Of a stretch of 64,000 nucleotides of DNA, positions 52,854-61,970 are shown one piece after another. Within the stretch, counting starts at the first letter, position 1; every line of letters starts with the position of its first letter. The notes beneath the pieces are model-generated. The model was given only the letters and a program-made list of their open reading frames with translations. It ran no database searches and was not told the DNA's origin. The stretch comes from Bacteroidetes bacterium 37-13 (GTDB lineage: Bacteria > Bacteroidota > Bacteroidia > Chitinophagales > LD1). The position numbers and the translations under genes are program-made. The stretch is from assembly GCA_001897535.1 (NCBI GenBank), contig MKTC01000025.1, forward strand, positions 19,318-83,317. Direction: 5' to 3'.

Positions 52854-53813
52854 TTACTGCTTCTCTCCTACTACTTGCAGAACTTTGGTTGCTTTCAAAT
52901 TGTTTACGGTACGAACTTGTAATAAGTAAGTGCCTTTAGCAATTTGCAATTCGCTTAAATTTAAAGTTGGGTTCATCTGGAACAACTTTCTATTTGCAAC
53001 TAATTGACCATTAAATGATGTGATAACTATTTCAGCAATTTCTTCGTTGCTTGTAATGTTTACAAAATCAACTGCCGGATTAGGTGTAATTTCAAATTTA
53101 GCATTTACGGTTTCTTTAATTCCTACCATATCGTTGCAAGCGCAGCGGTGAAATCCTAAACTATCGTAAGTATTTACTTTTAAAGAATCCCATTCTACTG
53201 AAACATCCCAAGCAGGATCGCCACTAGCTTTGTAACGTGCCGGATCGCCTTTCTTTACTCCGTATTTTCTAATTAATGTATGGTTAGTTGTCCATGAATG
53301 CTCGTTAGAATCTGCCGCAGAATAAGTTGGAGGAACATTATTCCAACCGCCACCGGCTGTAGGATTTCCAGGATCATCGCCAATGTAACCAAAAGCATCA
53401 ACAACAGTTTTATCTAATGTTTCCAAAGTAAGCGCATCGTTTCCGTTAAAGCACAAAGTTCTGTTGGAACTTGTTGGTGTGCAACTGGTGGTTAAATAAA
53501 AATCTGCTTTTGCTTTTATGCTGTTCCAAACACCGCCTTCTCCGGTATCTTTTACAAATACTAAAACACCTTTAGCAGGTACAGTACCTTTTAGAGTTTC
53601 TGTATAACTGTTGTCGTAAATTACAGTTCCATTATTCCAACGGTGCAATTGAAATTGAGTTAAATCAATTGCTATATTGGTTGGGTTGTAAACCTCTATC
53701 ACTTTATTGTTTACAGTTCCCTCAATGTATTCGCTAATGAAAACCTGAGAACAATCTTGAGCCATTAAAATGGAAGTGGCTGAAACCGAAAGGGCAAGTA
53801 AAAAATGCTTCAT
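52854..53813 (-). CDS. Secreted lamin-tail-domain protein with T9SS sorting domain
   Basis: The 319-residue protein has a signal peptide (TSILMAQ). A lamin-tail (LTD) domain follows: FISEYIEGTVNNKVIEVYNP, TNIAIDLTQFQLHRW, and GNDALTLETLDKTVVDAFG. LTD modules occur beside secreted nucleases and phosphatases in many bacteria. The tail is a T9SS type A domain (FEITPNPAVDFVNIT, GTYLLQVRTVNN). It is the first gene of the minus-strand set with the TonB receptor and nuclease. A TACATTTG box lies 19 bp before the ATG. Confidence 0.9.
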   Translation of the reverse strand: MKHFLLALSVSATSILMAQDCSQVFISEYIEGTVNNKVIEVYNPTNIAIDLTQFQLHRWNNGTVIYDNSYTETLKGTVPAKGVLVFVKDTGEGGVWNSIKAKADFYLTTSCTPTSSNRTLCFNGNDALTLETLDKTVVDAFGYIGDDPGNPTAGGGWNNVPPTYSAADSNEHSWTTNHTLIRKYGVKKGDPARYKASGDPAWDVSVEWDSLKVNTYDSLGFHRCACNDMVGIKETVNAKFEITPNPAVDFVNITSNEEIAEIVITSFNGQLVANRKLFQMNPTLNLSELQIAKGTYLLQVRTVNNLKATKVLQVVGEKQ

Positions 53814-53832
53814 ATCTATTTTAAATTTGCTG

Positions 53833-53840
53833 CAAATGTA
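53833..53840 (-). promoter_or_regulatory. Canonical -7 box TACATTTG for the nuclease/receptor set
   Basis: TACATTTG on the minus strand matches TAnnTTTG and lies 19 bp before the lamin-tail gene start at 53813. It may drive the three genes down to 47661. Confidence 0.5.
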
Positions 53841-53965
53841 ACCGAAAACATTTTTTCCTAAAATTATGGTAGTGTTAAGTTTTCATTTGTTTAAGTTATG
53901 TTGAAAACCTTGTTGAATATGTTAATTCTTAGCTTAGTTTCACCCGCTGAAATTGATTGTGCAGC

Positions 53966-55069
53966 ATGAAAAAGCTGAAAGTAATTATTAGTGGAGGCGG
54001 CACCGGTGGGCATATTTTTCCTGCTTTAGCCATAGCTAACGAAATAAAACAGCGCTATGCCAATGCTGATATTTTGTTTGTGGGTGCAAACGGCAGAATG
54101 GAAATGGAAAAAGTTCCACAAGCCGGCTACCAAATTAAAGGACTAAACATTGCAGGCTTCCAAAGAGGTTCTTTGCTAAAAAATATTTCGTTACCGTTTA
54201 AAGTTTTGTTATCTGTTTTAGCTGCGCGAAATATTATTTCGAAATTTAAACCTGATGTGGCAGTTGGCGTTGGCGGTTATGCAAGTGCACCTTTGCTTTT
54301 TGCAGCTTCACTTTCGGGTATTCCAACCGTAATTCAAGAACAAAATTCTTTTGCTGGAGTTACCAATAAAATTTTAGCCCGTTGGGCAAAGCGTATTTGT
54401 GTGGCTTACGATGGAATGGAAAAAGTTTTCCCATCACAAAAAATTATTAAAACGGGAAATCCGGTAAGAGCCAATATCGCTGCTGCGAACTATAGCAAAG
54501 AAAAAGCTTTGGATTTTTTTGGGTTAGAAAAAAATAAAGCCGTTGTGCTTGTAATTGGTGGCAGCTTGGGTGCACGCACCATTAACCAAAGTATTGAAGC
54601 TACTTTTGAAAAAATTGCCGAAAACAATGTTCAACTATTGTGGCAAACCGGCAAAACATATTATGAAGATTACAAGCATTTAGGCAATAAAAACCCTAAT
54701 GTAAAAGTGCTTCAGTTTATTGATAATATGGACGCAGCATATAGCGCAGCAGACATAATTATTTCAAGAGCAGGGGCGCTTTCTATTTCCGAACTTCAAA
54801 TAATTGGAAAGCCAACTATTTTAGTGCCTTCGCCAAATGTATCAGAAGATCACCAAACACATAATGCAATGGCATTAGTGAATAACAACGCTGCCATTAT
54901 GATTAAAGACAGTGAAGCAAAATTCAATCTAATTCCTACAGCTATTGATTTATTAAAACATGATTCTGCAACTTTAAGAAACCAGCTTGCAACTAACATT
55001 CGCAAAATGGCAATTACCAACGCGGCAGAAAAAATAGTGAACGAAATTATTTCTTGTATTAAACAATGA
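53966..55069 (+). CDS. murG: UDP-N-acetylglucosamine:undecaprenyl-PP-MurNAc-pentapeptide transferase MurG
   Basis: MurG adds GlcNAc to lipid I to make lipid II at the inner face of the membrane. The ATG at 53966 (MKKLKVIISGGGTGGHIFPA) is chosen; a TTG at 53957 would add three residues. The 367-residue enzyme shows the glycine-rich loop GGGTGGHIFPALAIA, VGVGGYASAPLLFAA, VIQEQNSFAGVTN, and the C-domain GGSLGARTINQS and ISRAGALSISELQ. It overlaps murC by 4 bp (ATGA). These are dcw-cluster genes, but ftsW/murD upstream and ftsQ/A/Z downstream are absent here. Confidence 0.96.
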   Translation: MKKLKVIISGGGTGGHIFPALAIANEIKQRYANADILFVGANGRMEMEKVPQAGYQIKGLNIAGFQRGSLLKNISLPFKVLLSVLAARNIISKFKPDVAVGVGGYASAPLLFAASLSGIPTVIQEQNSFAGVTNKILARWAKRICVAYDGMEKVFPSQKIIKTGNPVRANIAAANYSKEKALDFFGLEKNKAVVLVIGGSLGARTINQSIEATFEKIAENNVQLLWQTGKTYYEDYKHLGNKNPNVKVLQFIDNMDAAYSAADIIISRAGALSISELQIIGKPTILVPSPNVSEDHQTHNAMALVNNNAAIMIKDSEAKFNLIPTAIDLLKHDSATLRNQLATNIRKMAITNAAEKIVNEIISCIKQ

Positions 55070-56448
55070 AGACTTACAACAAAGTATTTTTTATAGGAAT
55101 TGGCGGAATTGGCATGAGCGCCATTGCGCGATATTTTAGAGCTAACGGAGCAACCGTAATCGGCTACGACCGCACTGAAACTGCACTCACGCAGCAACTT
55201 CAAAAAGAAGGTATCTCTGTTTTTTTTGAAGACGAAATTTCACTTTACCCAACCGATGCAGATTTAGTAGTTTACACACCTGCAATTCCACATGAACACA
55301 AAGGTTTGCACCTGTATAAAAATGGAAATTACAACTTGAAAAAACGCAGTGAAGTTTTGGGCGAAATATCTAAAAACCACTTCACCATTGCAGTTGCCGG
55401 TTCGCATGGCAAAACAACTGTAAGTTCTATGATTGCACATATTCTTTATCACAACAATTACAACTGCACAGCTTTTTTAGGTGGAATTTGCGCTAATTAC
55501 AATTCAAATTATCTCCATCAAAACAATAGCAATAAACAGCTTAAAAACATTGGCAATAAAAATATTTTTGTAGTGGAAGCTGATGAGTTCGACCGCTCTT
55601 TTCACCGCCTGCAACCAGACTTTGCAGTAATTACGGCAGTGGATACAGACCATTTAGATATTTATGGAACCCAAGAAGCAATTGACGAAGCATTTATTGA
55701 GTTTACAAAAAAAATAAACGATGAAGGTTTTTTAGCCATTAAGCAAAACCAAAGTATAAACGAAAGTTTACCCGAAATTGACAAAGCGTTTTACGATTTT
55801 GAGAATGCCGAAGCAGATGTATTTTGCACCAAGCATTGGGTTACAGAAAGCGGTCATTTATTCAACATCAGTTACTTTGGAAAAGAATATAAATTTTTCC
55901 GTTTACAAATTGGCGGATTGCACAATATCGAAAATGCAATTGCTGCATTTACAATATGCAAGGAATTAGGTTTAAGCAATGAAGAAATTCACTCAGGAAT
56001 AGAAACTTTTAATGGAGCAAAAAGAAGATTTGAAAAAATAGTTTCAAACGTTCGTTACGTTTTTATTGACGACTACGCACACCACCCCGAAGAAATTCGC
56101 ATGTTCTTAACCAGCTTAAAAGAGATTTATGCTGATAAAAAAATTACAGCAATTTTCCAACCACATCTTTATACCAGAACACGCGATTTAGCTGATGGCT
56201 TTGCCAAAAGTTTAAGCATTGCCGATGAGGTGATTTTATTGGATATTTATCCCGCAAGAGAATTGCCGATTGAAGGTGTAACGTCTAATTTAATTTTTGA
56301 AAAAATAACCTCAAATCAAAAGTATCTCATCACTAAAAATGAGTTGGTAGATTTTCTTAGAAACAAAAAGGATCTTGAAGTTTTAGCAACAATAGGCGCT
56401 GGTGATATTGAAAAATATGTGCCGGAAATAAAGGCTCTGCTAAACTGA
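55066..56448 (+). CDS. murC: UDP-N-acetylmuramate-L-alanine ligase MurC
   Basis: MurC adds L-Ala to UDP-MurNAc using ATP. The 460-residue enzyme has the N-terminal Rossmann GIGGIGMSAIARYF, P-loop AVAGSHGKTTVSSMI, VVEADEFDRSF, TAVDTDHLDIYG, and the HNIENAIAAFTIC and DDYAHHPEEI segments of Mur ligases. Translation is coupled to murG by ATGA overlap. No ddl or ftsQ follows. Confidence 0.96.
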   Translation: MKTYNKVFFIGIGGIGMSAIARYFRANGATVIGYDRTETALTQQLQKEGISVFFEDEISLYPTDADLVVYTPAIPHEHKGLHLYKNGNYNLKKRSEVLGEISKNHFTIAVAGSHGKTTVSSMIAHILYHNNYNCTAFLGGICANYNSNYLHQNNSNKQLKNIGNKNIFVVEADEFDRSFHRLQPDFAVITAVDTDHLDIYGTQEAIDEAFIEFTKKINDEGFLAIKQNQSINESLPEIDKAFYDFENAEADVFCTKHWVTESGHLFNISYFGKEYKFFRLQIGGLHNIENAIAAFTICKELGLSNEEIHSGIETFNGAKRRFEKIVSNVRYVFIDDYAHHPEEIRMFLTSLKEIYADKKITAIFQPHLYTRTRDLADGFAKSLSIADEVILLDIYPARELPIEGVTSNLIFEKITSNQKYLITKNELVDFLRNKKDLEVLATIGAGDIEKYVPEIKALLN

Positions 56449-56570
56449 GTTTTCATTTTTTTTACATAGCTAAACCATTTTATTATTATCCAAAGTTGCA
56501 TTTGCAACTTGAATAGAGAAATATCGCTATTTATTTTTAAACCATTCTTCTTTTTTCATAAGTTTATATC

Positions 56571-58139
56571 ATGAATAAGATAACCCAAACTATAATATTA
56601 CCTAAGCCAGATGAATTAAGCACCATTGAGAAGTTAATTTGGTGTTTAGATGATTTTCATTTTGAAACATTTGTTCGGATATTAGAAGAGCAAAACGCCA
56701 AGCTATCTGTTAAGCTAATTTCAGAAATAAGAAAGCAAGCTAAAGTTGAAAAATGGGGCAATTTGTGTACCTTAGTTTATGGTGAAGATTCCATCAAAAA
56801 TAGGCAAAGTCTTAACCAACTTTCTTCCTACACATTTAAACTTACTTATTATTTAGCACAAAATTTCCCTGCATATCTTCAAACCAATATTCATACACTT
56901 CAAAGGCATTTGAACACGGGCAATATTGAACACGCAGATTTTCTATGCGAAATTTTAATTGATATTGCTGAAAAAATTGAAGACTTCACCGTTTTAAAAT
57001 TTGTATATCAAGTAAAGGCGCAGCAAGCATTTTTAGTAAAAGATGTTACTCGCGGCACACGCTACCAAGCATTGCTTAAAAGTGTTTTAGAAGACGAAGC
57101 CAACCTCAATAATATTTACTACATTCAGCGAAACCATTTTAATATAAATAGCGATAGTGCGGTAAGCGAAGAAGATTTGAATTTGCAAATTGGTATTATT
57201 CACAGTTTTACCCAACACCCGCGTGCCAGCATAAGATTATACAGCATGTATGCGCTACTTTATATCAAATACTTTTTTCAACCTCAGCAATTTGTAAGCG
57301 AAAAAACAATTCCCGAAGTAGAAGCATTTGAGAAAGAACTTAACTTACAAAGCTATGTTGTTTTTCCTCCAATGGTGGATTTGCGCAGCAGCATGAACTT
57401 CTTAAAATTAAATTCAGCGTTGGTAGATTTAGATACCGCAGAAGGGCAAAAAGAATTTAAGCAAATGCAGTTACATTACAACCGCATTGGCTTTTGGATT
57501 ACCTATTTGAATGTGCCGGAATTATATATGCTTACAGTAAAAGCCTCTTTTTACCTTTCTAAATACAGCTATACTTTGCATAATGGCCAACCAAATTTAT
57601 TGCCAAAAGAAGTTGAAGAGCTGGAAGAATTAAAGCTTAGATGCAAAGAAGTACTTGCCATGCCGGTGATAAATGAAAAGGGTCATAATAGCGATAGGCT
57701 TTATACTTCTATTACTTACGCTGCATTATTACTTTTAGGAACTCCAAAAGAAGTAAAGAAAGCTGTAGAAGTATTGGAAGGCTTACTTTTTAGTTTCCAA
57801 CAAGTAAATATAAATGCAAGTTTAGATAGTGTATTTTTATGTTTAATGCTCGGCTATTTTGCACAAAAAAATTACGACATGTGTACCAAAACTTTTGTGC
57901 GCTACTCTAAACTTTCTAAAGGTAAAACACTTTACGAAGACAACGATTTAAGTATAAAAATTTTATACTACACCGCGCAATACATCAGTACCGAACGAAA
58001 ACAATATATAGCAAAATTGCAGAAATGCCACGATGCAGCTTTTCAAAATGACTATTATCGCGACTCTCGTAAAATAATAAACGCACTTTCTGAGAGTTTC
58101 AATTTACAGTTTGGTAGCGATTTTTTTGTTTCGCCATAA
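56571..58139 (+). CDS. Uncharacterised helical-repeat protein
   Basis: I do not recognise a family for this 522-residue cytosolic protein. It is predicted nearly all-helical with TPR-like spacing; for example HADFLCEILIDIAEKIEDF, YTSITYAALLLLGTPKEVKKA and FLCLMLGYFAQKNYDMCTKT. There is no signal peptide or membrane helix. The C-terminal third contains paired helices with Tyr and Leu spacing. It lies 122 nt after murC, too far for clear coupling, and before alaS with its own leader. Function unknown; protein-protein scaffolding is a plausible guess. Confidence 0.8.
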   Translation: MNKITQTIILPKPDELSTIEKLIWCLDDFHFETFVRILEEQNAKLSVKLISEIRKQAKVEKWGNLCTLVYGEDSIKNRQSLNQLSSYTFKLTYYLAQNFPAYLQTNIHTLQRHLNTGNIEHADFLCEILIDIAEKIEDFTVLKFVYQVKAQQAFLVKDVTRGTRYQALLKSVLEDEANLNNIYYIQRNHFNINSDSAVSEEDLNLQIGIIHSFTQHPRASIRLYSMYALLYIKYFFQPQQFVSEKTIPEVEAFEKELNLQSYVVFPPMVDLRSSMNFLKLNSALVDLDTAEGQKEFKQMQLHYNRIGFWITYLNVPELYMLTVKASFYLSKYSYTLHNGQPNLLPKEVEELEELKLRCKEVLAMPVINEKGHNSDRLYTSITYAALLLLGTPKEVKKAVEVLEGLLFSFQQVNINASLDSVFLCLMLGYFAQKNYDMCTKTFVRYSKLSKGKTLYEDNDLSIKILYYTAQYISTERKQYIAKLQKCHDAAFQNDYYRDSRKIINALSESFNLQFGSDFFVSP

Positions 58140-58163
58140 GCCAATATTTTACTTTAGAAGCAT

Positions 58164-58171
58164 TACATTCG
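58164..58171 (+). promoter_or_regulatory. Candidate -7 box TACATTCG upstream of alaS
   Basis: TACATTCG lies 79 bp before alaS and matches the other two TACATTCG boxes in this window. The leader between has no recognisable T-box-like fold. Confidence 0.4.
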
Positions 58172-58250
58172 CGCCACTTTTTAAGTGGAAGTTTTACTAT
58201 CGGTTTAGTAATTTACTTCCTCTTAAAATAAACACGTAAAACTTATATAA

Positions 58251-60893
58251 ATGACTTCTAACGAAATTCGCAAAGCGTTTCTAAATTTCTTTGAAAGTAA
58301 AGGACACAAAATTGTTCCTTCAGCACCAATAGTGGTGAAAAACGACCCAACACTAATGTTCATCAATAGCGGAATGGCTCCGTTTAAAAATATATTTTTA
58401 GGCAACGAACCCATAAAATACAACCGCATTGCAGATACGCAAAAATGCCTTCGTGTAAGTGGAAAACACAACGATTTAGAAGAAGTTGGCGTGGATACTT
58501 ACCACCACACTTTATTTGAAATGCTTGGCAACTGGAGCTTTGGCGATTACTTTAAAAAAGAAGCTATAGAATGGAGTTGGGAATTGCTCACCAAAGTTTA
58601 TGGACTTGAAAAAGACCGCTTGTATGTAACCGTGTTTGAAGGCGACAAATCTGAAAATCTTGCGTTTGACGATGAGGCATTTAACGAGTGGAAAAAATGG
58701 ATTGCCGAAGACCGAATTTTAAAGGGAAATAAAAAGGATAATTTTTGGGAAATGGGCGATACCGGACCTTGCGGGCCTTGCTCAGAAATTCACATTGATT
58801 TGCGCAGCGATGAAGCCCGAAAAGCTACCGATGGCAAAACTTTGGTAAACACCGGAAACCCTGAAGTGATTGAAGTTTGGAACAATGTATTTATGGAGTT
58901 TGAACGCAAAGCAGATGGTAGTTTGGTGAAGCTTTCAAAACAACATGTTGATACTGGAATGGGCTTTGAAAGATTGTGCGTAGCCGTACAAAAAAAGACC
59001 AGCAATTACGATACCGATATTTTTCAACCCATAATAAAATATTTGGCTGAAAGCAGCGGAAACACTTATCGCCACACCTTTCCTACCCTTTCTGCCGAAG
59101 GCAAAATAATTGGCACTTTAACCGAAGAGCAGAAAAAAGATATTGCATTGCGCGTAGCCGCAGATCACATTCGTGCCATAGCTTTTACCATTGCCGATGG
59201 ACAGTTGCCATCAAATACCGGAGCAGGTTACGTAATTCGCAGAATATTGCGCAGAGCAGTGCGCTACGGCTATTCTTATTTAGGAATCGAGCAGCCTTTT
59301 CTTTGTACTTTAGTGCCATTGCTTGCTAACCAATTTTCCGAAGTTTTTCCTGAATTAAAAGCACAAGAAAATTTTGTGGCTAATGTAATTCGCGAAGAAG
59401 AAACGGCATTTCTCCGCACACTTGCAAACGGCATGAAACGCATTGAATCGCTCAGCGATATTGATGGTAAAATTGCGTTTGAACTATTTGACACCTATGG
59501 TTTTCCACTTGACTTAACCAAATTGATTGCCACAGAAAAAGGCTGGACAGTTGATGAAACAGGATTTAACCAAGAAATGACTGCACAAAAAGAGCGCGCA
59601 CGCTCAGCCGCAGCCACCGAGCAAGGCGATTGGATTATAGTTGGCGATGATGAAAAAAGTGAATTTGTCGGATACGATTTCACAAGTGCAAATGTAAAAT
59701 TGAACAAGTACAGAAGCGTAAAGCAAAAGGATAAAGAACTTTTTCAATTAGTATTAGACAAAACACCTTTTTATGCTGAAAGTGGCGGACAAGTTGGCGA
59801 TACCGGATTTATTGATTTTGGCGGTGAAAAAATTGAAGTTTTCGACACTAAAAAAGAGAACGATTTAATTGTGCATTGGGTAAAAAAACTACCTACAAAA
59901 TTAAGTGCCGATGCTACAGCAAACGTTAATACTCAAAAGCGCAACAGCACTAAAAAAAATCACTCTGCCACACATTTGCTGCAAGCCGCATTGCGCGAAG
60001 TTTTGGGGACGCACGTAAACCAAAAAGGCTCGTTAGTAAACAGCGAACATTTGCGTTTCGATTTTTCGCATTTCAACAAAATGACGAACGAAGAAATTGC
60101 ACGTGTAGAACAAATTGTGAATGAAAAAATAATGCAAAATATTGCCTTAGACGAAAGAAGAAATGTACCAATTGCAGATGCTGAAAAGTTAGGCGCAACT
60201 ATGCTTTTTGGTGAAAAATATGGCGAGTTTGTGCGTGTAATTACTTTCGATGAAAAATTTAGCCGTGAGTTGTGTGGCGGCACACACGTTGGTTCAACCG
60301 GAGAAATTGGTTTATTCAAAATTACTTCAGAAAGTTCCGTAGCTGCCGGAGTGCGCAGAATAGAAGCCGTTACAGGCACAAAAGCGCTTGAATTGGCAAA
60401 CAATGCCATAAGCAAACTAGAAGAAGTTACTGCTTCGCTAAACAATTCAAAAGATGTAATTAAAAGCATCGAAAAGATAAAAACAGAGAATGAAGAATTG
60501 AAAAAACAATTACTTCAATTTGAAGATAAAGCTATTGCAAGTTTGAAAAAACAAATTCTTTCTTCAGTGAAAACTGTTGGTAAGGTTCAATTTTTCGCCT
60601 CTACCAATATTGAAGTAAATTCAGTAGATGCTTTGAGAAAGTTAGGCATTCAGCTTACTCAAGATTTAAAAGATAATTTTGTGCTCCTACTTTCTACTGA
60701 AGTGAATGGAAAATTCCCTATTCACTTGCGCATTGCAAATTCATTAAATGCTAATGGCAATAAAATTCTAAAAGATTTAGCACCAAATTTGCGAGGTGGA
60801 GGTCCGGCAGATTTTGTGCAAGCCAATGCCGAAAACGCAAGCGATGCTAACAACTTAGCAACTCAGTTGCGTGAATGGGCAAAATCTTTGTAA
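58251..60893 (+). CDS. alaS: Alanine-tRNA ligase
   Basis: AlaRS charges tRNA-Ala (and tmRNA, through the same G3-U70 pair seen in the tmRNA above). The 880-residue enzyme has the class II core (FFESKGHKIVPSAPIV, FINSGMAPFKNIFLG, TYHHTLFEMLGNWSFGDYF). The editing domain carries zinc-binding HSATHLLQAAL and CGGTHVGSTGEIG. The C-Ala domain ends with RGGGPADFVQANAEN. Start ATG 58251 matches MTSNEIRKAFLNFFE of the family. Confidence 0.97.
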   Translation: MTSNEIRKAFLNFFESKGHKIVPSAPIVVKNDPTLMFINSGMAPFKNIFLGNEPIKYNRIADTQKCLRVSGKHNDLEEVGVDTYHHTLFEMLGNWSFGDYFKKEAIEWSWELLTKVYGLEKDRLYVTVFEGDKSENLAFDDEAFNEWKKWIAEDRILKGNKKDNFWEMGDTGPCGPCSEIHIDLRSDEARKATDGKTLVNTGNPEVIEVWNNVFMEFERKADGSLVKLSKQHVDTGMGFERLCVAVQKKTSNYDTDIFQPIIKYLAESSGNTYRHTFPTLSAEGKIIGTLTEEQKKDIALRVAADHIRAIAFTIADGQLPSNTGAGYVIRRILRRAVRYGYSYLGIEQPFLCTLVPLLANQFSEVFPELKAQENFVANVIREEETAFLRTLANGMKRIESLSDIDGKIAFELFDTYGFPLDLTKLIATEKGWTVDETGFNQEMTAQKERARSAAATEQGDWIIVGDDEKSEFVGYDFTSANVKLNKYRSVKQKDKELFQLVLDKTPFYAESGGQVGDTGFIDFGGEKIEVFDTKKENDLIVHWVKKLPTKLSADATANVNTQKRNSTKKNHSATHLLQAALREVLGTHVNQKGSLVNSEHLRFDFSHFNKMTNEEIARVEQIVNEKIMQNIALDERRNVPIADAEKLGATMLFGEKYGEFVRVITFDEKFSRELCGGTHVGSTGEIGLFKITSESSVAAGVRRIEAVTGTKALELANNAISKLEEVTASLNNSKDVIKSIEKIKTENEELKKQLLQFEDKAIASLKKQILSSVKTVGKVQFFASTNIEVNSVDALRKLGIQLTQDLKDNFVLLLSTEVNGKFPIHLRIANSLNANGNKILKDLAPNLRGGGPADFVQANAENASDANNLATQLREWAKSL

Positions 60894-60947
60894 AAGCATC
60901 TTTCATTTTTTCAGAAAGTGATAAAAATATTTTCAGCAAAATTTGAA

Positions 60948-60977
60948 TTTGGTAATACAACTAAAAGTTTATTTTCG
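60948..60977 (+). promoter_or_regulatory. Promoter TTTG-N18-TATTTTCG
   Basis: TTTG at 60948-60951 and TATTTTCG at 60970-60977 are spaced 18 bp, the usual distance for Bacteroidota promoters. It lies 35 bp before the lipoprotein gene at 61013. It is the best-matched example of the TAnnTTCG type in the window. Confidence 0.55.
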
Positions 60978-61012
60978 TACGTCTTTTTTACCAACGCTTT
61001 TGAATTTAAAAA

Positions 61013-61489
61013 ATGAACAACAGTAATATTTTTGCATTTGTGCCACTCGCAACTTTAATCGTTATATTAAGCAGTTTGGCAATGATGAACTCTTGTGAAA
61101 AAACAACAGATAATACCGACAAAATTTATGAACCAATTACTTTAGTGCAGCCGGATTCTGTGGTAGCAAGCATTAAGCAAAAGGAAGCCCTGCCATTGGA
61201 AATTAAATTCACCACCGATAGACCGATTGTGTATGCCATAGGTTTGTTTTCAATTGATTCAACCAAAAGTGGTCAGTTCGACATCACAAAAAGCGACACT
61301 ATTTTTAGAATTTTCGATTCAATTCCTAAGGAAAATAAAAAGACCTACACCGGAGATTTCAAAATAGACAGCGCAAGAGCAGGCTACAAAGTAAGAGTGA
61401 AAATAATGATGCAGGCACTTGGAAATTCAGGTGTTCCTGAGCCTACCCACTACTTTGAAAAATATCTCCGCTTTGATATCGTAAGATAG
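61013..61489 (+). CDS. Small lipoprotein of unknown function
   Basis: The 158-residue product has a long signal region ending MNSC (Cys28), longer than usual before the lipobox. The mature protein is beta-rich with a KAGYKVRVKIMM strand; it may be an Ig-like fold. No known family is evident. It is followed by an unrelated membrane protein gene after 60 nt. Either Met at residue 1 or an internal Met (24 or 25) could be the start, but the hydrophobic stretch begins earlier. Confidence 0.7.
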   Translation: MNNSNIFAFVPLATLIVILSSLAMMNSCEKTTDNTDKIYEPITLVQPDSVVASIKQKEALPLEIKFTTDRPIVYAIGLFSIDSTKSGQFDITKSDTIFRIFDSIPKENKKTYTGDFKIDSARAGYKVRVKIMMQALGNSGVPEPTHYFEKYLRFDIVR

Positions 61490-61549
61490 TTTACCTTTTA
61501 TCTATACATTTATGGCTTCAACTATTCACTTTTATAGTTGACACCAATA

Positions 61550-61846
61550 ATGGATATCTTTTTCCTTGCTTTATTTGCTTTTTTTGTTTTCAGTTTTATT
61601 GGTGCTATTCCTGTATTGCTTTTTAAAAATCGAAAGCAAATACCTGCTATTCTTCTATTTGTCTTTAACGTAATTGGGTATGGCGCAGGAATTGTGCTTT
61701 ATGTACTTCTATCTCCTGCTATTATACCTTATGCAATTTACAAATACTGGAACAAATGGAATACTACAGAACGCATGTTTGTTTCCATTAGCTATGCAGC
61801 GATGATGCTGTTTTATGCTTTTCTTATTTACGACTCCTACTCCTAA
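61550..61846 (+). CDS. Small integral membrane protein
   Basis: From the ATG at 61550 the protein has 98 residues; a TTG at 61538 would add four. It is predicted to have three membrane helices (IFFLALFAFFVFSFIGAIPV, AILLFVFNVIGYGAGIVLYV, and a C-terminal AAMMLFYAFLIY helix) and a short basic loop. No family is recognised. It lies between a lipoprotein and a secreted esterase gene and may be monocistronic. Confidence 0.65.
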   Translation: MDIFFLALFAFFVFSFIGAIPVLLFKNRKQIPAILLFVFNVIGYGAGIVLYVLLSPAIIPYAIYKYWNKWNTTERMFVSISYAAMMLFYAFLIYDSYS

Positions 61847-61970
61847 AATTAAATCGTTCATCTTAATTCACATAAAAAAGAACATTGGAAAATTATCTTT
61901 TAAAGAATAATATTTTCACTTTAAATTAAAAGTAGTTTCCTAACTTTCGCATTAGTATAAAGCGAAAAAT

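Noticed and set aside
59960..60469. Minus-strand open frame under alaS
   Set aside because: It is antisense to the well-conserved editing domain of AlaRS.
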